A stretch of 64,000 nt of DNA from Ascaris suum (GCA_013433145.1 CM024174.1:7658336-7722335); one strand, 5' to 3'. Positions 24,301 through 34,654 are shown, counted from the first letter of the stretch. Notes: generated from the letters alone by a model not told the origin. Numbers and translations are program-made.

Positions 24301-25435
24301 CCGAGTTATGCGGTTAAAATGTGGTTGAAATGATTAAAATTGTCCGACTGGGAGGCATGTTGGTGGGTTGTGGTTACAACGATCACCCATAGTTTGCCGC
24401 GTCCGTCGTTTATCAGCTGTTATTTTCTTTTCATGTAAAACATTTTGTGGTTAGGCGAGTGCAAGTGACGAAGGCCCGCAAGAAATGAATAAATTGAAGT
24501 AAAATGAGCGAAGAAGCAAGGCGAAGAGGCTCGCGCTTTGGCCTCTTGGCCAAAAGATGTGTGTACGGGGAAAATTGAGAGGCTATGTGTTCAGAGAATT
24601 CTTCATTCCCCTCTCCTTAAATTTCCTTAAATCTCAAATTTGCTGACGTTTCCCGCCGTCGGCCTGATGAAGCTCTACTTCACGGGCTCATAATTTGCGA
24701 ATTCGAGCAGCACCCTCTCTAAAGGTCAAATATTTTTTATTCATGACTGGAGCGCTCTTGCACCATAACTTCCGAAAAAACCGCAGAGAGTATGTAAGCA
24801 AAAAAAAAAAAAAAAAAAACAGGGCATACACAACCGAACGCCCTGGTGAATACGCGACTAAGTTGTGGATGAGGAGATCAAGTGGTGAAGTCGTGAATAT
24901 CTCAGATACGAGATGAATACCCGTATTAGCTTGGACTTCGATAGCAATTATCAAGGAGAATTGGGGCTTCATGCTGCTAACCAACTTGGTTGAAAGAAAA
25001 TCTTACAAAATTTACTGCATGTGCGTGAAACCAACACGCACGACCTCCAAAAACATCCAATCCTGGCTGGATTTCACGAAATCCAGTCAGGGTTGGATCT
25101 CATAAAGCAGAGCTTTCTCAGTTTCTAGATATTACCTACCAGCGTAGTCCCTTGTGTTCGCTGAAAGCTGGAAGGGAACTGGGCTGTCAGACACCATGTA
25201 TTCCACAGAGGAATCGATGAATATATTTACAACGTTTCCAAATGATTGCGCGCTAGACTAGATGGTGTTGCGAAACCGTGTTACTAATATTGAACATTCT
25301 ACAGAGATTGGTGCGATCGCGGGCGCGGCCGAAACAACTGTGAAGCTGACTTATAAGTTGATGTTGCCGTGCGCACACGAGCTATTTCCACATGACTTCA
25401 GCTATATGGCCATCAACTCACTGCCGCCTCAGTGA
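15390..25435 (+). CDS. transcription initiation factor IIB (TFIIB), eight exons
   Basis: TFIIB bridges TBP-bound promoter DNA and RNA polymerase II. Exons by splice and phase: 15390-15490, 16844-16999, 19232-19343, 22231-22360, 22528-22637, 23097-23191, 23766-23842, 25305-25435 (TGA), giving 303 residues, close to the usual size of about 300-320. Residues 1-34 form the zinc ribbon with ligands C5, H8, C24, C27 ([11 protein letters not shown]). The B-reader/linker follows ([19 protein letters not shown]). Cyclin repeat 1 contains [20 protein letters not shown] and [11 protein letters not shown]. Repeat 2 contains [24 protein letters not shown] and a C-terminal helix-turn-helix. All junction phases agree. 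The exon 2 donor (GTTCCA) is weak; the others are acceptable (GTACTG, GTAAGT, GTGATT, GTAGGT, GTGAGC, GTAAAT). Introns are 167-2,887 bp. Family assignment is secure; exact ends of exons 2 and 3 are less so. The nematode orthologue is ttb-1, but I leave the symbol empty because the species is unknown. Confidence 0.95.
15391..15472 (+). other. TFIIB zinc-ribbon coding segment
   Basis: Exon 1 encodes CESH followed, after 15 residues, by CPEC. This is the C-x2-H / C-x2-C zinc ribbon of TFIIB, which in known structures docks on the polymerase II dock domain. All four ligands are present. The start used here gives only four residues before the first ligand, shorter than many metazoan TFIIBs; no upstream in-frame ATG improves it. 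Confidence 0.85.
19673..19688 (+). repeat. G16 homopolymer inside TFIIB intron 3
   Basis: Sixteen consecutive G follow a GA/GGA-rich lead. The run lies in the third TFIIB intron. Homopolymers of this length often have uncertain length calls. Confidence 0.9.
24800..24819 (+). repeat. A20 homopolymer inside TFIIB intron 7
   Basis: Twenty consecutive A lie in the last TFIIB intron. The run could be a remnant of a retroposed poly(A) tail, but no target-site duplication or element body is visible beside it. Confidence 0.85.
25056..25097. repeat. near-perfect inverted repeat (hairpin) in TFIIB intron 7
   Basis: The left arm, TCCAATCCTGGCTGGATTTC (25056-25075), pairs with the right arm at 25078-25097 across a two-base spacer. 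Eighteen of 20 positions are Watson-Crick; the other two would be G-U in one transcript orientation. It sits about 200 bp before the last TFIIB exon. It could be a palindromic element remnant or an RNA hairpin. Confidence 0.75.
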
Positions 25436-26385
25436 CACATGTGCTCGGATAAATTGTTGCGATAATTGCAGCGCTTGTTTTCCACATCTTGCATCAAGGA
25501 GGAAGAAGCTCAACGACGTTGCTCTATAAATAGTTCTCTAGGCGTGGAATCATGTGTTGTCAGTCGCAATGATTCGCTTCTTCTGCAACTGTGCTTGTAA
25601 AATCTTTGTTTTGTTGCTGTATCCGAGCATGCTCACGATCGATGTGCGTCCTGTGCGTAAACAATTCTCCCTCAGAGACGCCCCTCGGATATCCGCTTCC
25701 TCTCGTCTTATTGCATATTTGTGCATGCGTCGTCAGTAATTAATGAGGCGCTGAATAGTCGGCGATAAGTGAACTAACATCGAATAGAATTTTCCCAACT
25801 TCCAATGTGATGAGCACATTTCACTTGTGAAGTCAAATCATCATCAATTCTGACAACAGCGATTTCAAAAGAATCTGAGAAAAGCATCCTTTTCGATGGA
25901 TTCGCATTTCGAGTTAGGTGGGACTGACATCCGATTACTGCAGCGAAGTGCCGAGTGCTGCGTGTCCACGCCTCCCTTCAAGTTACAGTTGGTGTAAGCC
26001 TCACAAATTGAAAATTCAGGCAGCTCTTGTAAACATCACATGCTGTAGTCCGAACTTTCCAAGTTCCATCAATTTTATGCCCAAATTGCATTGCATTCTC
26101 CCTCAAATTTCGGCGTTTCGTGTCAACCAGTGGGAGTCACCATTGCTCGAAAGCGCCGCCTGAGCCCGATTTCGGTTAGCAAAAGTTTCCAACGGAGCTG
26201 GATACATAGATGAAGAAAGTCAGCTTCTCGCGTTCCCTTCTCGCTTTTAAGTCGAAAATTCCGAACAAAAATCCTTATCAACGCTTCAAACCACTAGGGA
26301 TCCTCGAAATCCCTGCCCTTTGAACAAACTACGTGGCGCTCTGTCCGTCTTTTCCAACTGTACCATTTCTTGAACTCCCTTCGGT
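25436..26385. other. 3' flank of TFIIB
   Basis: No canonical AATAAA poly(A) signal is evident in the first several hundred bases after the TFIIB stop at 25433-25435. A small open frame at 25554-25739 (+) is hydrophobic and Cys-rich and has no support as a gene. Nothing else is recognised. Confidence 0.4.
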
Positions 26386-26780
26386 GTGATAACGACCCAC
26401 CATTTAACTGTGGCCGAATTCTCAGTCAACGATGGAACACGCATTAATTTTGGGACCATGCAGATGGGAGTCGGGGTAAGTCGCTTCGTGATAAGTAGCT
26501 TAAGTGTCGGCGGTGCACGCGAGTTCCTCGTTTATCTCAATAAATATCAATACAGGGTAGCTAAAAGTGCGACTGAAGCGCTCGCTGGAGTTAAAAACAT
26601 CGAACCTTTTTGAAGTTGTGGCAAACGTTTGTGGCGCCTAATCCATCTCCATGGAAGCAATTGAAGGCTTCCACGCTGAAGAGTCAATCGTCTTAATGGG
26701 CGCTGTGCGGGATAACACCAGGGGAGACGTTGCACAAGCTGTCAACGAGCTCTCCTTGAATTTGTTACCTCTTACTCCAG
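26386..26780 (+). CDS. candidate plus-strand coding segments, unknown
   Basis: Two protein-like plus-strand frames lie close together. The first (26386-26613) is 75 codons, includes the segment VAKSATEALAGVKNIEPF before its TGA, and contains a GTAAGT donor match at 26476. The second starts at an ATG at 26651, immediately preceded in frame by a stop, begins MEAIEGFHAEESIVLMGAVR and reaches a CCAG|GTAATT donor after 26780. I recognise neither. They could be the last exon of one gene and the first exon of another, or chance. A minus-strand frame over 26638-26835 is also open, which lowers confidence. Confidence 0.25.
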
Positions 26781-27970
26781 GTAATTGACGGGGTTGCGCA
26801 TCCACGCAAGTCTTCAGAAGATGTAAGCAGGTCATAGAAAACAGTTGAGACGGTATGTATCAAGAACAAATGAGGCGTGAGGCGTTGGCAGGTTATGCGC
26901 TTCGTACCTCCGCCCGCTAACCGGCTCATCACGTAGGTGGCTGAAAAATGTCAAGACGTTCACAGAAGTGCGTTCATAAGACCCTAACCACCCAAAATAT
27001 CGAATAATTGCATGAAATCGGTCGTTTCTGCCAAAATTTTATGCGATTTTTAAGGGATGACCTATTGTCTAAAACTGCTGCGGCGGTTTTGCAATATATG
27101 TAAAATTTGCTCTGTATCTGACTGTCGCAAACTCCCTTCGAACTTGCTCGACCACCGTGGAATCGGGCAACATTTTGTGTACTACGCATATCCACGAAGT
27201 TTCACATTTTCTGATTGAATCTCCCCCGAGTTGAAATGCGCGCGAGTACAGTTTTGCAGCCGCGCGCTTTGGAAATCGAATTCGGTTACGCAGACTGACT
27301 TCTTATGAAGTGTAAAACTGACCGAAGAAATATGACTTTTCGTAACTTTCACTTGTGACATCACAACGGACTTTTGCTCGAAGCATTAAGAGGAGCAGCG
27401 AATTAGAGTCCTCGAGCTGCCATCTAAAAATTTCCTCATAAGTGGTTCGTGCAGAATGTGCAGGACCGCACATTCGACTGTGATGAAATCTGAAGGAGAT
27501 TCTGCAATGGCTCTTCAGAATGGTTTCGATGAAGAGGATTTGAGATATTTGAAGAATGCGTTTCATGAGATACAAACCAGTGGATCGGCACACAACATGG
27601 ATATATGCTCCTGAGCAAAGTAATCCTGTTAAAAACCTGCAGTTGGTTGGCGTTGTGCCTAGTCGACGGGATGCACACGTTTCCAGGGCTTTAACAAGCC
27701 AACAGAAATTTTCGATCAAGAGATGATGCGTCAAAATGTGTTGAAGCGAGTGAGGTATGATTTATATCGGATATCTGTTTTTCGGTATCTTTCATGCTCC
27801 TTCCTCATGTGACGTCTCCACTTTTGAACTGCAGGTGTTACACGCATGGCGACCATACGCAAGAGTGTAGGCGCAAAATTGAGGGAGAAAGACCAAATTT
27901 TTGCACTGTTCTACCAGGAAGGCTCATGGATGCAAAAGGAATAAATGCAACGCAACAAACAAGAGTCGGG

Positions 27971-28020
27971 TGGATGCGTTCGAAGCGTCGTACCTTAGCC
28001 ACTAGACCATGGGGCACTCG
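27971..28020 (-). other. tRNA-like fragment (box A plus anticodon arm), incomplete
   Basis: Read on the minus strand, this segment has a tRNA box A match, TGGTCTAGTGGCTAAGG. It is followed by an arm in which GACGC and GCATC flank the seven-base loop TTCGAAC, with four of five pairs. No T-arm with GGTTCGA follows at the right distance, so it is not an intact tRNA. A decayed tRNA gene or the head of a tRNA-derived short repeat are the likeliest readings. Confidence 0.3.
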
Positions 28021-28253
28021 CGCGCCGTGCACATGTTTCTAGTTTTTCTGCACAGGAACTGGAAACGAGCCTGCTCACGTTCACTGCCCTTGCGCTTCTA
28101 TGTGCATCAGCGCAGTCCGCATCCTAATTGCAAACAGAGAGTAACATCGACAATTTTCCGGCAGCAGAGAAGTTCGATAATTCTATTTTTATTGTCTGTT
28201 TGGAACATCTTCAAATTTAATGCATAATTAAAATTATCGTGATTGTGGGATCA

Positions 28254-28275
28254 GATAATAATAATAAATAATAAA
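28254..28275. repeat. short AAT/TAA microsatellite
   Basis: A run of ATA and ATAA units lies within an AT-rich spacer. It has no other features. Confidence 0.7.
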
Positions 28276-28377
28276 ACTCCTCATAATAATACAGAGCTGA
28301 GCGCTTCGCTTCAAACTGATTGATTAGGAGGCCATAGATCAGGAGCAACTTACTGAGTCTCTAGGAATGTAGTAAGC

Positions 28378-28642
28378 TTAGCGATTGTACAGGCCATTGA
28401 CATCATAAGACCTGCCTAATGAGAGTTCATATTGTCTAATGCTTGATGATCTGTGCTTTCTGCTAACTGATTTTGAATCCCTTTTTTTTTCCACGTCTGG
28501 CATCCCCACCTGTATCGTGTACTTCAAGGTACGGTCTTTTGACGAAGTTCTGGGTAGTTCGGTTTCCACACATTCGCGCAATGCACTTCGGAAACGCCGG
28601 ATCCACTCAGTCCCTTCCGACATCCCTGGTGATGATGGATCC
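28378..28642 (-). CDS. candidate downstream ORF of an operon-like pair
   Basis: On the minus strand a T7-AG acceptor ends at 28643, followed by an open frame with ATG at 28621-28623. The peptide begins MSEGTEWIRRFRSALRECVE and is basic and polar. It either runs to a stop at 28378 (81 residues from the ATG) or leaves at an ACAG|GTGGGG donor after 28510. The acceptor lies about 92 bases after the stop of the candidate gene upstream on the same strand, a spacing typical of spliced-leader operons in nematodes. The family is unknown. It could also be an internal exon or chance. Confidence 0.3.
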
Positions 28643-28734
28643 CTAAAAAAACACTTCTGGCTTCAAGGAAGGCTGACTAATTTCCTTCCCAGTTGCATGC
28701 TCATGCCGATGAGCGTAGCGCTTGCAGTCGCAGT

Positions 28735-29968
28735 TCATTCATCCTTCTTGTCCTCAAGCGAGCCTATGAGTCCCGAACCTCCGACGTGATTGAGGCGGTT
28801 TCAAGCGTCGTCACATCCGTTGGCACTCTCGGTGGCTAACACCTTCAAACAGTGCTCGGCGACTTGCCATGCCAGTTTCCGTCGCAAACGCTGCTCTCAT
28901 TTGGTGATCGTGTCCCAGCGTTGTTTGAGCAAGCGAAATCAGAAATTTGAACATGTTGCCGGTAAGACGTTGTACGAGTTCCTGATGAAAAAATCCCAAC
29001 ATCCGCTCAGTGTCCCATAGAGTCACTTAGGCACAGTACAGAATGTGGGCGCTGAAGTCGGTCATTGGCTGCGCAAACAAGTACTCTAGTCAGGTCGAAG
29101 AAATCACTGGGTCTAATTTCTGCCGTCAAGAACTTTTGCCAGATTACAAATGAGCAGGAATTCACATTTCTTATCGTTCGCTGATATCTGGGAGCTACTT
29201 TGGGATCGAAAAGCGGCATCCGGTAAGCCTCCAACACTCGGTTGTTGCACATAGATGCATAGTGATGCTTCTTGGTTATGAATTCAACGCTCGAACCCTG
29301 CGATGCCAGAGAATTCACCGGATCGTGTTTACCTTTCAAAATTATCCTCTTCACCACGGTCGCTGTGTTCTTTTTTCGGTGTGTGCCTGCCTAATCATGG
29401 CAAAAATTAGCGAGAAAGGTTTCAAAAGGCCAGCTGTAATCAGTGGGAAGCAATGGCTCGACAGTATCTAACCTGGTTCCCTTTCGAGTTTTTCTTTCAT
29501 CATCAATGCTTTCCATGCTCGAAGTTTGCACCTTGTTCACTAGATGTTGACTGCACTTAGCAGTCTTCAGCTGCAGTCACTCCAGCAACTTCAGATGAAA
29601 GTCTTGCTCACAGGTCAGGAATCGAAATGGGATTCAGACAGCAACACTGGTTACGTGGCCGTTGCCACTGTCACCTGCACCGTATTGTTGTCCAGTAAAT
29701 AATAATAGGGCATCAAGGAACTGGGAGGTAACACTGAAATTTGAATTTGCTTCCCACGGGACAGGAAGTGCGATGGCCGAAGGGGGAGCTTTTGTTACTG
29801 AAGGATCCTCAACGCTGAGAGCGAGATATGTAGCATGGAATCCCACAATGATTCTCCCACTTTGGGCCTCAGAATTCATCTCATGAAGAGACGCGTCGCG
29901 GTTCTGAAAACGGGGAGGTCCGTGTGATGGAGGTACGTCCGACACCGATGCCTTCGAGAAGGTCGATA
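28735..29968 (-). CDS. candidate multi-exon minus-strand gene, unknown function
   Basis: Several minus-strand segments have good splice sites. Segment 29675-29968 has acceptor TTTATTATTTCCACAG and donor GCAG|GTGACA; it is 98 codons and Ser/Pro/Val-rich, including SGRIIVGFHATYLALSVEDP. A frame to 29040 (open from about 29357) includes FDPKVAPRYQRTIRN. From its GTACTG donor a 58-bp intron leads, in phase, to 28843-28981 (acceptor TTTTTTCATCAG, donor GAAG|GTGTTA; LTGNMFKFLISLAQTTLG). A 79-bp intron then leads to 28735-28763, ending SLEDKKDE and TGA. The last three segments are phase-consistent; the link to the first is not resolved. No known domain is recognised. Short introns of this size are normal in nematodes. 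Confidence 0.35.
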
Positions 29969-30518
29969 CTGTGGAAATAATAAAATATCTATCGGAAATG
30001 TTCGGAAAAATTAGCTGCAGTGAAAATATCGTCTACACATTCTACATTATCAAGCCCGGAGTTGCCGCCGGTCTTTTTCCTGCTACCACTGCATCGCACG
30101 CACCTTACATGCCGCTAACTCAAGGAGGTTAGGGTGGCACTGCTTTGAAGGTGTCTTGGCAAGAATGCCATCTTCTGTCTTTTCTGATGATTTTTGGGCA
30201 TCGAAACCGAGGACGAAGCATCTGGAATCGAATGAAAGCCGGGTCGTCAATACCACGGGAAGACTTCTCGGCTGACATTACGAGACTTACTACAGAAGAA
30301 AATCATTTTTGGAACTTTGCCTATCTTCTCTCGAGCGAGGCGTCATTGCTGGAAATCCGTTGTTGCCGGTTAAAAGAGAACGCAGCGTGCACCAGGTTCG
30401 CCGATTTCCTGAACTCAATCCTGCCCTCTTTTTTTGATACTCGAATAAAGTGAGTGGAGCGATCACAATCCGCCTTCCCCGTGCTTACTTGATTATATCG
30501 TCGCATGGTAACAAGTAC

Positions 30519-30752
30519 TTAATGATTTGTACAAGCGCGAAGATCGAGAAGTGAGGCATGATTCATTGAGTATATGGCCGGGAGTGCGGCCAGGGCCATC
30601 AACGAGACGTCTTCAGGTGTGAATGTTTCAGAAATTTTTAATTCAGGAAGGGACCGGATACTAAGTTCTCTTTGGTGTTTTGCGCATAGGTCGTCCAAAT
30701 ACGTCGTTGCTAGGCTGTAACGCTTGGTTAATTGTGCATCACTGAAGTGCAC
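30519..30752 (-). CDS. candidate exon, unknown protein
   Basis: A minus-strand open frame of about 77 codons follows a possible acceptor (GTGCACTTCAG). It is rich in Leu, Ala, Asp and Glu, with the run ETFTPEDVSLMALAALPAIY predicted helical. It lies upstream, in minus-strand order, of the candidate gene at 28.7-30.0 kb and could belong to it, but intervening exons are not resolved. An opposing plus-strand frame starting at 30732 overlaps only its edge. It is unrecognised. Confidence 0.25.
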   Translation of the reverse strand: MHFSDAQLTKRYSLATTYLDDLCAKHQRELSIRSLPELKISETFTPEDVSLMALAALPAIYSMNHASLLDLRACTNH

Positions 30753-31660
30753 TCAGCCACATGCGATCCCTCTGATACGAAACGTCATGATCCCATGACG
30801 ATCGCAGTGAAGCACTGTAACGTTTGCCACTCGATAACCACCTTTCAAATATTTATGCTGCACAGAAATTTCAACGATCTTATTGGCATCGCGAATCTTC
30901 ACAGTCTGAGGTTATATCTGAAATTACCTTTTTTTCAGCCTACATCGATATTTATAGTGAATCATTTCCGCAATGCCTCTGAGCTATTACATAGGATCTC
31001 TCCACGCCACGAAATTCGCTCATGTTGCAGCTCTTTGCTGTGCTTGCCTAAACGGGCCGTTGCACTGAGGAGGCTGAAACAAGCGGGAATAGATTTCGAC
31101 AAACTCCGCACCTTTTCGCGATTCAGACAATTCCGTCTCCGAGTTTTCAGGGAAGAGAGGATGAAGTTTGTAGGACCTTTCGGCGTTCGCTAAGAACCCC
31201 GTACTTCGGCTATGACCTGACCCGGTAAGTGGAAAGGACAGTAATGACATTCAAGCTCCTCATTCTTCCTCACATCTACATTCCCATGCGCAAACCACGT
31301 TTCCCGTTTTTAGCTGCACTGAGGTTTCCAACAAAGCCGCAGCGGTGACCCAGATGTTCTGTTCTCGCATCCCCCCTCCCCACCCACTTCTTTCAGCTGA
31401 CTGCGATTCGAAGCACATCTAGCAGGAAAATCTTTGTGAGATGCGCTTCTCGCACGAACCCTCATTTGCGGAGACGACAGGGGACGTACAATCAGGGCAC
31501 CTGGCACGGACGAACGCACTGCTTGTTGAGTCAGGGATCAAAAGCTCTGCAACCGAAGAATTAAAATGTTTAATCATTCAGCACGTAAGGCGAGCAATTT
31601 CGTATATGAGCAGCGAAATCCTTGTCCTAATGCACTGTGAACTACTCAGTAGAGAACTAA

Positions 31661-32216
31661 GATGAAACCTCCTACCCGCTAACGGAGCTTATCTCGTCTC
31701 GTAAATATCATGTAAAACGTGAATTTGATGACAAAACGTGCCTTTCCAGAGAAATTCATTTCAACTTCTGTTTAAGTGAGCTAAATATCTGTTGGGAAGA
31801 CAAAAGTGAATGCGTACATTCTGTTGGAGAAATGCCAGCGGCTTTCCTCGACGAGCTCGTGTTTTCTTCCGCTTTCTTCGTTTCTTTGCTCCCTGAAGCG
31901 GAGTTTGTTCTCTCTTGCAGACGTATGTCGGTAAAGGAGCCTCGCACACTACTCCGCCTATCTATGCGCTATTATGAGAAAAAGGAAGCATGTGGCAGAA
32001 TCAGCGCAGTCAGGCAGAGGGGATCTCTGATGCAGTGTAACGCTTGCAGGAGCATGAACCTGAACTTCAAAGATGAGGGTCTTCCTAATATGCGATGTTT
32101 CTACAAAGCTCTCGCATTTTAGGATTTTCCAGACAGCTGCAACATCTTCGCACGATAGCGCTATCGAGGTATTCGCTGACCCATCACTTGTGAGAGCTCT
32201 CCGAATAACTGCGCAT
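31661..32216 (+). CDS. candidate plus-strand coding region, unknown
   Basis: A plus-strand frame is open for 153 codons from 31661 to a TAG at 32120-32122. It includes GEMPAAFLDELVFSSAFFVS, a hydrophobic stretch, and a C-x2-C (QCNACRS). The TAG is itself the end of a good acceptor (CTCTCGCATTTTAG) for a segment at 32123-32216 that leaves at GCGCAT|GTGAGT. A further plus-strand segment before 31586 ends at CAGCAC|GTAAGG. These sites suggest real exons, but phases do not link them cleanly, and minus-strand frames over the same DNA are also long. The family is unknown. Confidence 0.25.
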
Positions 32217-33170
32217 GTGAGTTTTCGGGTGCAAGGAAACCAGGTCGTCTCGAAGCACAAGGGCCACAAAAAAATTCCGAACTTCTCGTTCGGCGTTAAG
32301 TCCTGTTTTACTTCTCGAGTAACATCATGAAAAATTGAGAGCCGTCGGGGTTTCAACTTGGCCTAGCCGCAGTGTAATAAGTACATGGCTTTCGGCTTCC
32401 CTCTCATAATCGTCGTCCCTCCGCTATTTCTCAATCTTGCGGACGTGTGCCCATAAGTACTCTGTGAGATGCGCACAAACTGCTAACAATAAGGCAAGAG
32501 GTTTCGAGCAAAAGTTGCCTTCACGGCCACTGAACAAAATTATTTCAACTGTTTCGGATGTCGCAAGTACTTAAAGATAAGCTCCTTCTATATAAGCGCG
32601 GTCCTCTACCATGCAAACGGTGCAGGAATAAAACCCGCCCAATCCACCCTCTATTCATCAAGGGACACCTCCCACTTCAGAACACGCAGGCCATGAAGAG
32701 GTAAATTTACTTTTGCAAACAAGAAAATCCAATATGTGAATAATGGCACGCTAAAAGTTCGCGAACCTACCAAAAGTACCTTCTCTCAGTCATATATGGT
32801 GCGTCATCCGCTTGACTGAGTGCACAAAAATTTTTGCTCTGATGGTTCAAATTTCATATACAACAGAAGCAGTGTGGACAACATATCCGATCTCTCAATC
32901 TGCGATAGTGCGTCACCACTGCATAGGTTAGGCTCAGTTAGGGTTTTTCTTACGCAGCTCCACTTCGGGGCAGATAAGGAGGTGCCCATACGGAAGTTTT
33001 CAGACTTCCACTCGTGTGACCCATAGCGGGCCCTAGTGGCCGGCTAGCTGCGGAGGTACCTCATCCCTCCGCTGTCCAAAAAACTTACGAAAGATTGGAG
33101 CATCGGCAGGTGCAAACTCTGCGATAGTTCAATGATTATGAAGTTGTCATGCACATTGCAGAGCTTAAAA

Positions 33171-33212
33171 ACTGTTGAACGGCTTCACTAAGATAATGAA
33201 GCCGTTCAATAG
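33171..33212. repeat. perfect 13-bp hairpin, extendable to 16 bp
   Basis: The left arm TTGAACGGCTTCA (33175-33187) and right arm TGAAGCCGTTCAA (33197-33209) are perfectly complementary around a nine-base spacer. One G-T and two further pairs extend the stem outward. It lies in a stretch with no supported gene. It could fold as an RNA stem or be the core of a small palindromic element. Confidence 0.8.
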
Positions 33213-33751
33213 CTCCGCACCCAGTAAACTTAAACCACAATGAGGCCACAGTGGAGGAAAATGGCACTTTGAATTCCTTCTGATACCCTTAAAATCCGAT
33301 TTTTCAAGCGATGGCTTTTCAGTGAGAGGTTGATCGAAGATGTCATCTTCAATGCAAAAGTTTAGTGAGAACGCCGCAATTTATTGACTACTCCAACGCG
33401 CATCAATGCAGTGCACTTGTTCACGTTCTGCCTCAATAACTATGGTTCGTTAAGTGATGCTGAGAATTCCACGCCACCTCAGCCATTGCCCTCCACGCGT
33501 CCTCTAATCTTTATATCTTTCTTTTCAGTCGGCAGTTGGAGGCATCTTGCACCACTCGTTTTTTCAATGTGTGACGCACCGCCGTAACACTATTCCTCTC
33601 TTATTTTTCATTGAAGCGCCCTAGTAGCAATGTTATCAATTCCAAATATGATTCCTACAATACCGCCAACATGGATCGCAAAGACGATTTCTTTTCATTT
33701 CTCCAGAATGTCTCCAATATACTATTCTTTGGCAAGAAGAGGGGTTCGTAC

Positions 33752-34039
33752 CTTTGCTTTGCTTCTCGCTACTGCTGTCACTGTCTTCATCCGAACTTGA
33801 AGTCAACGAACTTTTCGTTTGCTCTTTGGGAAGCTTTCCATGCTCCACCGTTCCAGTAGGTTTCGGTTTAGAGCCGTTTGTTCTATGGTTCGCTTTCGCG
33901 GCTTTTGTTAAATCGGCGTTATCAGACGTCACATTACCCTCTCTTTCGTTGCGAACTTCCTTTTCTTTAGACGAGAGTCTGGCATTGTGCGAGCGGTTGT
34001 TTGGAGGGACGGCATGGCGTCTTTTACGACGATATTCTC
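33752..34039 (-). CDS. internal exon of a Ser/Asp/Lys-rich protein
   Basis: On the minus strand an acceptor (TTTTCATTGGCAG) opens a 288-bp segment that ends at a CAAAG|GTACGA donor. It enters and leaves in the same phase (96 codons). The product is strongly hydrophilic: basic at the start (EYRRKRRHAVPPNNRS), then charged linker, then an acidic serine tract (TSSSDEDSDSSSEKQSK). Such composition is typical of disordered nuclear, chromatin or RNA-processing proteins. The skewed composition and matching splice sites make this one of the better candidates, but flanking exons were not found and no family can be named. Confidence 0.45.
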
Positions 34040-34316
34040 CTGCCAATGAAAATCCTTAACAAAAGCTCTGCTGTGGTGCTAAGATCATCAAATTTTTTTA
34101 ATTTCGGAATCAAGCGGACGAAATTTCTTTGACATCCGCAAAGAGCGCTTGATTTTTTTTAATCCCTCTGCTGTAGTATGCCTTCTTACCTTATAAATTG
34201 GGGGAAGCTTCGTTATATGTTAAGTTTTCGAAGGCGCTTCCTGGAAGCCCCGAAGGAGGATCAACATTTTGCCCGTTGATAAGAGAAGATGAAGCCTGAT
34301 AAACTTGAGGACTGTG

Positions 34317-34339
34317 CTATGGAGCAAAAAGCTCCATAG
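34317..34339. repeat. 9-bp perfect hairpin with A5 loop
   Basis: CTATGGAGC and GCTCCATAG flank five A. It is compact and perfect. There is no T tract after it and no gene it could terminate. Confidence 0.7.
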
Positions 34340-34654
34340 ATCGTCGTTGTAAACGGATTTTGTCCCTTTCAGATGTCTCAATGCCCAGGAAGCGGAATGG
34401 TTTCACAGCTCAGCTTTCTTCCCTCCCTTCAGCATTCGCCCTTCACCTGTTTCAGAGTGTGAATATCTCCTTCTAAACGACTGCAATATTAGTATCTCGT
34501 GAGCAAAGAACTGAAAAAACCCACCGACACCATTAGCAGCAGTCTTGCCAAGGACGGAATGAGACGTTGGAGGTAGGGAGGGACCCAAGTTGAGGATCCA
34601 TCGTTGAAACATGTGTGATGAAACAAGCATATTTTTTGAGATAAGGATTTCGAG

